Shown here piece by piece: positions 45,378 to 55,629 of a stretch of 64,000 bases of DNA. A program made the translations under genes and the position numbers. The DNA is from Cherax quadricarinatus (taxonomy: Eukaryota; Arthropoda; Malacostraca; Decapoda; Parastacidae): positions 48,917,989 through 48,981,988 of the forward strand of contig NC_091300.1 of assembly GCF_038502225.1 (NCBI RefSeq). Direction: 5' to 3'. Within the stretch, counting starts at the first letter, position 1, and each line of letters starts with the position of its first letter. The notes beneath the pieces are model-generated. The model ran no database searches. It had not been told where the DNA came from and worked only from the letters and a program-made list of their open reading frames with translations.

Positions 45378-45427
45378 TAAAGATTCCCATATGCTGCACA
45401 AGTGTCTTAATCTTCAACTTTAATAAT

Positions 45428-45865
45428 GTAACTTCTGTGCTGCTTCAAGCTTAGCGCTGCTGCACAGGTTTTTTTTTTTTTGAGATGTTGGTCTCCGTGA
45501 GATAATTGGGAATGCCTTTTCAGATTGGCTTTAATTTTTTTAAGATAGTGTTTCTTAGTTGAAGATCTAAATAGATTATGGGTTCTAATTTGCCATTTTT
45601 ATTGTTGAAATAATAATATAAGTTTCCATGCCTCGTGAATACCTCCTCTGATCTGCATCAAATCTTCAACGTTAAGTTAACATTTTACTTCACTGGGAAC
45701 TTAGGCTTTATTTAACAGTAATATTATCGCGGTCATTGAGGTAAAGGTGTCCGGAGTTTGAAGTCGATCAGAAAAGGTTTTCCAAAGTCCCACAGAAACT
45801 AACATTGAGAATATTCTATATGCAATATGTGGATTCCTTTCTACGATCTCACTGTGATCGAAGTA
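45428..45865. other. Unassigned 0.4 kb
   Basis: AT-rich, with a T-run near 45471-45481. No gene. Confidence 0.5.
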
Positions 45866-46079
45866 CAGTGGACCCTCGAATTTAGTCCTGCCTTTTCTGT
45901 ATGCAAAACTATTTTTATTATCTATAAAATGTATTTTTTGTTAATATTTCCCATAGAAAATAATGTAAATCCAATTAAACCATTCCAGACACACAAAAAT
46001 ATTAAGAAAAAATACATTTTATAGATAATAAAAATAGTTTTGCAAAAAGAAAAGGCAGGACTAAATTCGAGGGTCCACT
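45866..46079. mobile_element. pogo/Tigger-like MITE
   Basis: A 214-bp element with inverted terminal repeats of about 80 bp (CAGTGGACCCTCGAATTTAG at the left, its complement at the right with the final G missing). TA lies on both sides (45864-45865 and 46080-46081), the duplication made by Tc1/mariner-type transposases. CAGTGG...CTCG termini suit the pogo/Tigger group. No coding capacity. Confidence 0.8.
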
Positions 46080-46280
46080 TATATCTGGTTTTGTTCACCT
46101 TCATTGGCAGATAAATATTTGTTGTTAATGTTTTTAAGGATATAAATACTTGTCTATCATTATGTTCAGTGGTATACACTGAACTAAGAAGACCCAGAAG
46201 ATATCAAATATAGAGGGCTGGCACATGTGTGTTTGTCCTAGGCACATGTCGATTAGACACTAGGCCTGTTGTATATGAGT

Positions 46281-46282
<2 letters not shown>

Positions 46283-46358
<76 letters not shown>

Positions 46359-46412
46359 TAGTGTGTGTGGTAGTGTGTGTGGTAGTGTGTGTGGTAGTGT
46401 GTGTGGTAGTGT

Positions 46413-46479
<67 letters not shown>

Positions 46480-46499
46480 TGTCTGTGTGTGTGTGTGTA
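46283..46499 (+). repeat. (GT)n with a GGTAGTGTGT sub-repeat
   Basis: GT dinucleotides at both ends and five units of GTGTGTGGTA in the middle (46357-46408). It borders LINE-A copy 1 on its 3' side. Confidence 0.97.
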
Positions 46500-47156
46500 C
46501 TCACCTATTTGTACTCACCTATTTGTGGTTGCAGGGGTCGATTCACAGCTCCTGGCCCCGCCTCTTCGCTGATTGCTACTAGGTCCTCTCTCTCCCTGCC
46601 CCATGAGCTCTATCATACCTCGCCTTAAAACTATGTATGGTTCCCGCCTCCACTACGTCACTTTCTAGGCTATTCCACGGCCTGACTACTCTATGACTGA
46701 AGAAATACTTCCTAACATCCCTTTGATTCATCTGAGTCTTCAACTTCCAATTATGACCTCTTGTGTCTGTGTCCCTTCTCTGGAACATCCCGTCTTTGTC
46801 CACCTTGTCTATTCCGCGCAGTATTTTATATGTCGTTATCATGTCTCCCCTGACCCTCCTGTCCTCCAGTGTCGTCAGGCCGATTTCCCTCAACCTTTCT
46901 TCGTAGGACAATCCCCGTAGCTCTGGAACTAGTCTTGTTGCAAACCTTTGCACTTTCTCTAATTTCTTGACGTGCTTGACTAGGTGTGGATTCCAAACTG
47001 GTGCTGCATACTCCAGTATGGGCCTGACGTAAAGGTATACAGAGTCTTAAACGAATCCTTACTGAGGTATCGGAACGCTATCCATAGGTTTGCCAGGCGC
47101 CCGTATGCTGCAGCAGTTATCTGATTGATGTGCGCCTCAGGAGATATGCTCGGTGT
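46500..47156 (-). pseudogene. LINE-A RT C-terminus and 3' end, copy 1
   Basis: Minus strand. The N-terminal side at 47150 reads SPEAHINQITAAAYGRLANL; after a frame break near 46990-47040 follow KLEKVQRFATRLVPELRGLS, YEERLREIGLTTLEDRRVRG, DMITTYKILRGIDKVDKDGM and FFSHRVVRPWNSLESDVVEA to 46579, then the 3' UTR and GTGAGTACACAC. The catalytic palm is absent (5' truncated at 47156). GT repeats flank both ends. Confidence 0.85.
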
Positions 47157-47201
<45 letters not shown>

Positions 47202-47215
47202 CTGTGTGTGCGTGT

Positions 47216-47270
<55 letters not shown>

Positions 47271-47343
47271 TGTGTGTGTGTGTGTCTGTGTGTTTTGTGT
47301 GTGTGAGTTTTGTGTGTGTGTGTCTGTGTGTGTGTCTGTGTTT

Positions 47344-47393
<50 letters not shown>
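47157..47393 (+). repeat. (GT)n microsatellite between two LINE-A copies
   Basis: About 237 bp of GT with CT/TT/GC variants. Confidence 0.97.
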
Positions 47394-47396
<3 letters not shown>

Positions 47397-48680
47397 CACC
47401 TATTGTACTCACCTAGTTGAGATTTCAGGGGTCGAGTCCAAGCTCCTGGCCCCGCCTCTTCACTGGTCGCTACTAGGTCACTCTCCCTGTACCGTGAGCT
47501 TTATCATACCTCTGCTTAAAGCTATGTATGGATCCTGCCTCCACTACTTCGCTTCCCAAACTATTCCACTTCCTGACTACTCTGTGGCTGAAGAAATACT
47601 TCGTAACATCCCTGTGATTCATCTGTGTCTTCAACTTCCAACTGTCCAATCTCTGGAACATCCTGTCTTTGTCCACCTTGTCAATTCCTCTCAGTGTTTT
47701 GTATGTCGTTATCATGTCCCCCCTCTCTCTCCTGTCCTCCAGTGCCGTCAGGTTGATTTCCCTTAACCTCTCCTCGTAGGACATATCTCTTAGCTCTGGG
47801 ACTAGCCTTGTTGCAAACCTTTGCACTTTCTCTAATTTCTTTACGTGCTTGGCTAGGTGTGGGTTCCAAATTGGTGCCGCATACTCCAATATGGGCCTAA
47901 CGTACACGGTGTACAGGGTCCTGAACGATTCCTTATTAAGATGTCGGAATGCTGTTCTGAGGTTTGCTAGGCGCCCATATGATGCAGCCGTTATTTGGTT
48001 GATGTGTGCTTCAGGAGGTGTGCCTGGTGTTATACTCACCCCAAGATCTTTTTCCTTGAGTGAGGTTTGTAGTCTCTGGCCCCCTAGACTGTACTCCGTC
48101 TGCGGTCTTCTTTGCCCTTCCCCAATCTTCATGACTTTGCACTTGGTGGGATTGAACTTCAGGAGCCAATTGCTGAACCAGGTCTGCAGCCTGTCCAGAT
48201 CCCTTTGTAATTCTGCCTGGTCTTCGATCGAATGAATTCTTCTCATCAACTTCACGCCATCTGCAAACAGGGACACCTCTGAGTCTATTCCTTCCGTCAT
48301 GTCGTTCACAAATACCAGAAACAGCACTGGTCCTAGGACTGACCCTTGTGGGACCCCGCTGGTCACAGGCGCCCACTCTGACACCCCGACACTTACCATG
48401 ACTCGCTGCTGTCTTCCTGACAAGTATTCCCTGATCCATTGTAGTGCCTTCCCTCTTATCCCTGCTTGGTCCTCCAGTTTTTGCACTAATCTCTTGTGTG
48501 GAACTGTGTCAAACGCCTTCTAGCAGTCCAAGAAAATGCAATCCACCCACCCCTCTCTCTCTTGTTTTACTGCTGTCACCATGTCATAGAACTCCAGTAG
48601 GTTTGTGACACAGGATTTCCCGTCCTTGAAACCATGTTGGCTGCTGTTGATGAGATCATTCCTTTCTAGGTGTTCCTTGT
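47394..48680 (-). pseudogene. LINE-A reverse transcriptase, copy 2, catalytic Asp changed
   Basis: Minus strand. 48670-48520 reads NSSQHGFKDGKSCVTNLLEF then the palm A motif FLDC, a TAG stop (48520-48522), and KAFDTVPHK. From 48486 the frame is open to 47473: IREYLSGRQQRVMV, SGVPQGSVLGPVLFLVFVND, then FADGVKL, where family RTs have FADD. The second catalytic aspartate is thus Gly and the enzyme would be dead even without the stop. It continues with KFNPTKCKVMKIG, LKEKDLGVS, SPEAHINQ-like and WNSLGSEVVEAGSIHSFK, then the 3' UTR to 47394. GT repeats adjoin both ends. Confidence 0.9.
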
Positions 48681-48759
<79 letters not shown>

Positions 48760-48800
48760 TGTGTGTGTCTGTATGTGTGTGTATGTGTGTGTGTGTGAGT
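48681..48800 (+). repeat. (GT)n microsatellite
   Basis: About 120 bp of GT; borders the 5' truncation of LINE-A copy 2. Confidence 0.97.
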
Positions 48801-48825
48801 TATATTTATACCTAGGGCAATTTTC

Positions 48826-49040
48826 ATGTAAATTTAAGACACATGTGCAACATCTGGATATCTTTATTGTAGACGTTTCGCCATCCAGTGGCTTCATCAA
48901 TACAGATTCTAGGACATAATTAGAAAACAGTAGAACTATATACAAAATATGAGGTAATCAGTCCCTCAGCCTTGGAGTTAGTGTTTACAGCATCGTTAAT
49001 GGATTATGCAGATTAAGGAGAGTATTTTACTCTTGATGGA
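48826..49040 (-). mobile_element. HH3 unit
   Basis: Matches 60198-60420: TTTAAGACACATGTGCAACA, hammerhead, TACAGATTCTAGGACATAAT, then AATCAGTCCCTCAGCCTTGG. At 49105-49150 the plus strand reads TCAACAAGTCGGTTCTCTGA then ACCAT, the conserved hairpin of another HH unit end. Confidence 0.75.
48869..48906 (-). ncRNA. HH3 hammerhead motif
   Basis: Sense: UGUA, box UUGAUGA, A, stem II GCCA-CUGGA-UGGC, GAAACGUC, UACA. Stem I UGUA/UACA is 4 bp. C3 is U, giving a U3-G8 wobble. Confidence 0.7.
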
Positions 49041-49149
49041 TTCATGTTCGACAATTTGGTAACATAGTTAATGAATCTGACACATGTGCAAGACTTGCGT
49101 ATCTTAATTTATCAACAAGTCGGTTCTCTGAACCATATATCTATAACTT

Positions 49150-49560
49150 GAAATTTCTGGAGAATGCCTCTACTTATTACTTACAAACACTAAACTAATG
49201 TATTTTAATTACAAATTTTGGGGATAGATCTTGGATATTATAACTGCCAGTTTACTAAATTACATGAAGAAATACGGATAAATTAAAATCTGATTTTTTT
49301 TTGGCTGAAAATTTGTGAATACCTCATTCGATTAGCTTCAAACGTTGACATTTTATGTAGTGTAAGCTTTGAATTCATTAGCCCATCAGATTTTTTTTTT
49401 TATCTTCCTCTATGATTTTTTTAACAGCTTCTGAATGTCTAATTTAAAATATTTAGCTCTTGTGAAGTAAAAGTAAGTAAAACTTCATGAATTATTGGGA
49501 AGGGAGATTTCAGCCTAAGACACCTAAAATGGAGTAATGTAGTAAATATTTTTGTAGCAG
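49150..49560. other. Unassigned 0.4 kb
   Basis: AT-rich with T-runs; no gene. Confidence 0.5.
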
Positions 49561-49564
49561 AGAT

Positions 49565-51662
49565 AACCCCAGGTGGAAGCTCAGTTGACAATTCACACAC
49601 ACACACACGAACTACTAAATCTCTGCACCAAATTAAAAAACAGCAAATAATAGAGCCTACAAAATTGGAGAATACACTGGACCTCATCTTCACTAGCAAT
49701 ACTGATCTGATACGAAATATTTCCATATCAAAAGCAATATGCTCAGATCACAACATAATAGTGGTTCAAACACGTATGAGTGGGGCCCCAGATCAACAAA
49801 TATAAACAGTCACCAGGGAGCCTTCACCAAATTCAACTTCACTAATAAAAAACACACGGTGGGACTAAGTCAACCAGGTCCTATTGAAATAAGCTGTTAA
49901 TTTATCTTAAGCAATATAGATCCAAATTTATGTGTAGAAAAAATAACTCTCTGGAACTCGAGGTATGCAAAAGGCATATTACTTTAAGGAAAAGGAAGAG
50001 TAGATGTAAACTAGAAAGAGAGAGGCGCTCGCTAAATAGGCGAAGGCGAAGAATCACAGAGCGGCTAAAAGATGCAAATGTATCGGTAATTCGAAAGGAG
50101 GCATTTGTCAGAGAAATAGCAAATACATGTATCAAACTTAAGCTAAAGGAATCTTACAGGAGACAAGAAATGTGGGAAGAACTAAAAGCCATATATGAAA
50201 TTGAACAACATCCAGTATTGGGCCACTACTTAGACGAGATGGGTTTTACACAGATGACAGAAAAGAAATGAGTGAGTTACTCAAGTCCCAATATGACTCA
50301 GTTTTTAGCTAGACGGTAACCAGACTAAGAGTCGAAGTCCTAAATGAATTTTTAATGACCAAGATTTAGAATTTGCTTGATTCAAACTTATCTGATGTTA
50401 TCCTAACACCACATGACTTCGAAAAGGCGATAAATGATATGCCCATGCACTATGCCCCAGACCCAGAATCATGGAAATCCGTGTTCATCAAGAACTGCAA
50501 GAAGCCCTTATCACGTGCTTTTAGCATTCTTTGGAGAGGGAGCATGGACACAGGAGTCATCCTATAGCTGCTGAAAACAACAGACACAGCTCCACTCCAC
50601 AAAGTGGGCAGTAAAGCAATAGATAAGAATTATAGAGCGATAACGCTAACATTGCATATCATAAAAATCTTTGAAAGGGTTCTAAGAAGCAAGACCGACA
50701 GTCATCTAGATACCCATCAGTTACACAACCCAGGGCAACATGGGTTTAAAGGAGATCGCTCCTACCTGTCCCATCTACTGGACCACTATCACAAGGTCCT
50801 GGATGCTCTAAAAGACAAACACAACGCAGTTGTGGTATACATAGCCTTTACGGCAGCATTCGACAAGTGTGACCATGGTGTAATAGCGCACAAATTGCGT
50901 GACAAAGGAATAACAGGAAAAGTTGACAGAAGGGTCTATAATTTCCTAACAAATAGAACACAAAGAGTAGTAGTAAACAGAGTAAAGTCTGAGGCGGCTG
51001 CTGTGAAAACCTCTGTTCCACAAGGCACAGTACTCGCTCCCATCCTGTTCCTAATCGTCATATCTGACATAGACAGGGATGTAAGCCACAGTATCGTGTC
51101 TTCCTTTGCAGATGACACCCGAATTTGTATGATAGTGTCCTCCATTGAAGACACTACAAGACTCCAGGCGGACATCATCCAAATCTTGAAATGAACCGCA
51201 GAAAACAAAATTAAGTTCAATGAAGAGAAATTTCAATTACTCCGATATGGAAAACGTGAGGAAATTACAACTATATCGAAGTATAAAGCATATTCCAACC
51301 TCACAAATAGAGCGAGAAACTAATGTAATGGAACTGGGAGTGATAATGTCGGAGGATCTCACTTTCAAAGACCGCAACACTGTATCTAAGCCATCTGATA
51401 GGAAAATGATTGATGAATAATGAGAACCTTCAAAACTGGGGCTGCAAAGCCCATGATAATACTTTTCAGATCGCTTGTTCTATCTAGGTTGGAATATTGC
51501 TGCACTCTAACTGCGCCTTTCAAGGCAGGTGATATTGCTGACCTAGAAAATGTACAGAGAACCATCACGGCGCGCACAAGTACAATAAAACACCTAAATT
51601 ACTGGGAACGGTTGAAGTTTCTCGACTTGTGTTCCCTGGAACGTAGGTAGGAGAGACACATG
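49565..51662 (+). pseudogene. LINE-C copy 2: endonuclease end, linker and RT
   Basis: Starts in a decayed endonuclease (LENTLDLIFTSNTDLIRNIS, then SDHNIIVV). The linker (RKRKSRCKLERERRSLNRRR, 49930-50271) and RT follow: PDPESWKSVFIKNC, KNYRAITLTLHIIKIFERVL, PGQHGFKGDRSYLSHLL, YIAFTAAFDKCDHGVIAHKL, VPQGTVLAPILFLIVISDID and the catalytic SFADDTRICM near 51109. Internal stops include one after GVIL at about 50565 and one at 51192; the region after 51220 needs several frame changes before IMRTFKTGAAKPMIILFRSL. This type is close to CR1/L2-like LINEs. A HH1 element interrupts it at 51663. Confidence 0.85.
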
Positions 51663-51737
51663 GTTTGTAGATGAATGGTTCAGAGAACCGACAGTTGATA
51701 AATTAGACACATGTGTAACACTTGTGTATTTTTAATA

Positions 51738-51776
51738 AGGAAACGTTTCGCCACACAGTGGCTTCATCAGTAAATA
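51738..51776 (-). ncRNA. HH1 hammerhead motif, stem I damaged
   Basis: CUGAUGA, stem II and GAAACGUU are intact, but the bases before the box read UUUA, which no longer pair with UCC. Confidence 0.65.
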
Positions 51777-51928
51777 CAAAGGAGAATGGTGAGGAACAAG
51801 AGAAGTATATAAGTCATTTCTTTGCACATATGTTGTATTCTTTTCAGGATTGATGGACTGACCACCCCGACTCAAGGCTGAGGGACTGATTACCTCAAAC
51901 TCCTCTTGTTCTTCACCATTCTCCTTTG

Positions 51929-51968
51929 TATGGACTGACGAAGCCACTGTGTGGCGAAACGTTTCCTC
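51929..51968 (+). ncRNA. HH1 hammerhead motif with C7
   Basis: GGA, CUGACGA, A, GCCAC-UGU-GUGGC, GAAACGUU, UCC. Position 7 is C, the one core site known to tolerate any base. Confidence 0.78.
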
Positions 51969-52008
51969 ATTAAAGATACCCAAGTGTTACACATATGTCT
52001 AATTTATC

Positions 52009-52440
52009 AGATACATAGGTATATACACTTGAAAATTTCTACAGGTATTAGTACCAAATTTGCACACGAAAATCTCTCCCAACGAAAGTAAAAGATTCGG
52101 CAGGCGATGCAACATCCCCCCAGTGATAAGCAAGAGCGCCACTAGCACAATAAGAGACAACGCAGTAAGTGTCAGAGGGCTAAGACTGTTCAACTGCCTC
52201 ACAGCATACATAAAAGGGGTTATCAATAAACCCTTGGCTGTCTTCAGGAAGGCTTTGGACAGGTACCTAAATTCAGTACCTGATCAGCCGGGCTGTAGTT
52301 CGTACGTTGGTTCATATGCGGCCAGCAGTAACAGCCTGGTTGATTAGACCCTGATCCACCACGAGGTCTGGTCACAGACAAGGCCGTGGGGGCATTTACC
52401 CCTGAAACCCTGCCCAGGCATACTCCAGGTAAGAGCCGGT
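52009..52440 (+). pseudogene. LINE-C copy 2, C-terminus and 3' end
   Basis: Resumes after the HH1 insertion and ends with LFNCLTAYIKGVINKPLAVF, LDRYLNSVPDQPGCSSYVGS and SNSLVD, then a 3' UTR with GGCATACTCCAGGTA. Same tail as 11690-12330 and 58560-58985. Confidence 0.8.
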
Positions 52441-52585
52441 GCCCGTTTGTCAGGTTTGTGAAGTTATTCTTGAATTTGGATTTCAAGCAATAACATGAAA
52501 GTGAAGGTGTTGTGCTGGACCTCAGATGTTCAGTACTGGTGTGACCTTCGTGGTGGAACATTGTTAAGGGAATCTGCTGGTGCAA

Positions 52586-52883
52586 TTATTTATTATTATT
52601 ATTAAAGATTCGCCTGTATTCTCCCGGCCCGGGCCTTTTCCAAGTGGTGGCCCGGCCTTGGCTCCCTCTTTAGGGAGTGTCTGAGACCTAAGTCTCCCAT
52701 GGGAGGAGGCACAAGTACCTCCTCATCTTTGGGACCAACTGTCCCCAGGCCTAGCCACAAGCTAGGCCTCTCTGGTCTGCCATCCCCGCCCCAAGGGGGC
52801 AAATGGGAATGACAGTCTTATGAGCTAAAGGCTCGGGCTCAGGCACCTACCCTACCCTAGAAGGGTTAGGCATGGTGTCGATG
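52586..52883 (-). mobile_element. SINE-like element with (AAT)n tail and 14-bp target-site duplication
   Basis: A GC-rich 298-bp body ending on the minus strand in AATAATAATAAATAA. The exact 14-bp direct repeat ATCTGCTGGTGCAA lies at 52572-52585 and 52884-52897, marking a clean retroposition. I see no clear tRNA A and B boxes, so the head may derive from another RNA or be truncated. Confidence 0.75.
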
Positions 52884-52897
52884 ATCTGCTGGTGCAA

Positions 52898-53820
52898 ATT
52901 ACTAATTTTATTTTTACGATAGTTTGATATTATTTTGTGCTATATGATTTGTATTTATCTTATTTGAATAACATGATTCTTTAACGGCTAATGCACCTAA
53001 TGAAAAGAAAATTAATGATATTACTGTGTGTACAGGTTAAAAAATATTACAATATTAGTAACAGACTTAATAGATTTACAATTGTTGGAGTCCGTGTTAA
53101 AGATACAGAATGACTCATCGGACTGGCTGCAAACTTGGTGGTTTCTTCTCCAAGGAAGGTTCACCTTAGTTTTGGACTGTATAAATCTTTATTCCCCAGT
53201 TATATTAGACAAGCTTTTTTTTATCTGAAAAAAAACTGACGAATGCTTCTTTTGCTCATTTTCAAATCCTTAATGCTGGTCCGAATTAATTAAGGAATTT
53301 TTTGTATTAATTTAAGAAACCTGTTCACTACTCTGTACTATTCCTTTCGCGTTTAGTAAGGTACAGGGAGCTAGGAATGTGAGATAATGATATTTTCGTG
53401 GATCCTAGGAACGAAACATGTCTAATTTGTCTATGACTTATATGTTCACAGTTTGTATATCGTTTCTTTCTCCGTTTCCTATATTCCAGAGCACTTGTTA
53501 GCGCTCAGTGTCAAATAGCCACGTTTTTAATCATTCCTGTAGTCTGCCCAAAATTTATTATGTCCTTCCCTGTATCTGTGGAATTTATTCTCATGAGCTT
53601 TACACCATCAAAACGGACACACACACACAGAACAGTGTTAATGACTGTGGGAGACCTCTTGTCTTCGTTGTTTATCATGATACCATCACTGTTTTAGATA
53701 TTTCACTTTCTAGCGAAGTGTTTTTTTTACATTATCTCTACACGTTCTTCAAGATTATTGATTGATCTCTTATAAGGTAGGCTTTATGCAACCCCCTTGT
53801 CTTTTAGTTGATTTCTGGAG
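52898..53820. other. Unassigned 0.9 kb
   Basis: AT-rich, several short frames, no motifs. Confidence 0.45.
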
Positions 53821-53841
53821 TGTGTGTGTGTGTGTGTGTGT

Positions 53842-54940
<1,099 letters not shown>

Positions 54941-54944
54941 TTTG

Positions 54945-55560
54945 TATGTGTGTGTACTCACCTACATTATATGTACTCACCTATATGTGCTTGCAGTGGT
55001 CGAGTCTCTCCTGGCTTCGAGAACCTTATCGTACCTGTTCTTAAAACTAAGAATGTATCCTGCCTATACCACTTCCTGTCTACTCTAAAGCTGAAGAAAT
55101 ACTTCTTAATGTCCCTATGACTCAGCTAGGTTTTCAGCTTCTAGCTGAGCACTCGTGTTCCTGTTCCTTATCTGTCTTACAATGTGTCAATTTTCACTCT
55201 AACAATTCCTCTCAGTATTTTATACGTTGTTATCATATTACCCCAAGTCCTGTCTTCCAGTGTCATCAGGCTGAGTTCCCTTAATCTCTCCTCATAGAGC
55301 AAATCCATTAACTCCAGGACTAGTCTTGTCGCAAACTTTTGCATTTTCTCCAATTTCTTGACATGCTTGATCAGGTGTAGGTTTCATACTGGTGCTGCAA
55401 ATTGCAACATGACCCTAAAATATACGGAATACATTATCTTGAATGACTCCTTATATACATGTCTAAAAGTTAGTATCAGATTTGTCATGAATGCATTTGC
55501 TGAAGCAGTTGCTTGGTTGATGTGCGTTTCAGGTGAGATGCTCAAAACAACTTTGCACCT
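54945..55560 (-). pseudogene. LINE-A RT C-terminus, copy 3, heavily decayed
   Basis: Minus strand, same 3' segment as 46500-47156. ISPETHINQATASANAFMTN, then FRHVYKESFKIMYSVYFRV at 55390-55545; further left are frame-broken equivalents of KLEKMQKF, LEERLRELSLMTLEDRT-like sequence and the 3' end TGAGTACACACACA. GT repeats only on the 3' side. Confidence 0.75.
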
Positions 55561-55629
55561 GCTGCGGTTAAAATCAGTGGTTAGCAGATGAGAAAGGTCG
55601 TACCTGTGGAGTGTTATAGAACACCATGA

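Larger units (their letters stand above)
45132..45415. mobile_element. HH1 element with 12-bp target-site duplication
   Basis: A complete 284-bp example: left hairpin GGTTTGAAAAACC, minus-strand hammerhead, body (GGCTGAGGGACTGATTACCT), plus-strand hammerhead and right end GTGTCTTAATCTTC. Flanks AACTTTGATAAT (45120-45131) and AACTTTAATAAT (45416-45427) form a 12-bp duplication with one mismatch. Confidence 0.85.
51663..52008. mobile_element. HH1 element inserted in LINE-C
   Basis: Left end GATGAATGGTTCAGAGAACC then GACAG (hairpin variant GGTTC...GAACC), a minus-strand hammerhead, a body with TCAAGGCTGAGGGACTGATT, a plus-strand hammerhead and right end ATATGTCTAATTTATCAG. The flanks AGACACATGG and AGATACATAGG are duplicated host sequence: uninterrupted LINE-C at 58558 reads AGATACATGG. 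This gives an imperfect duplication of about 10 bp. Confidence 0.85.
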
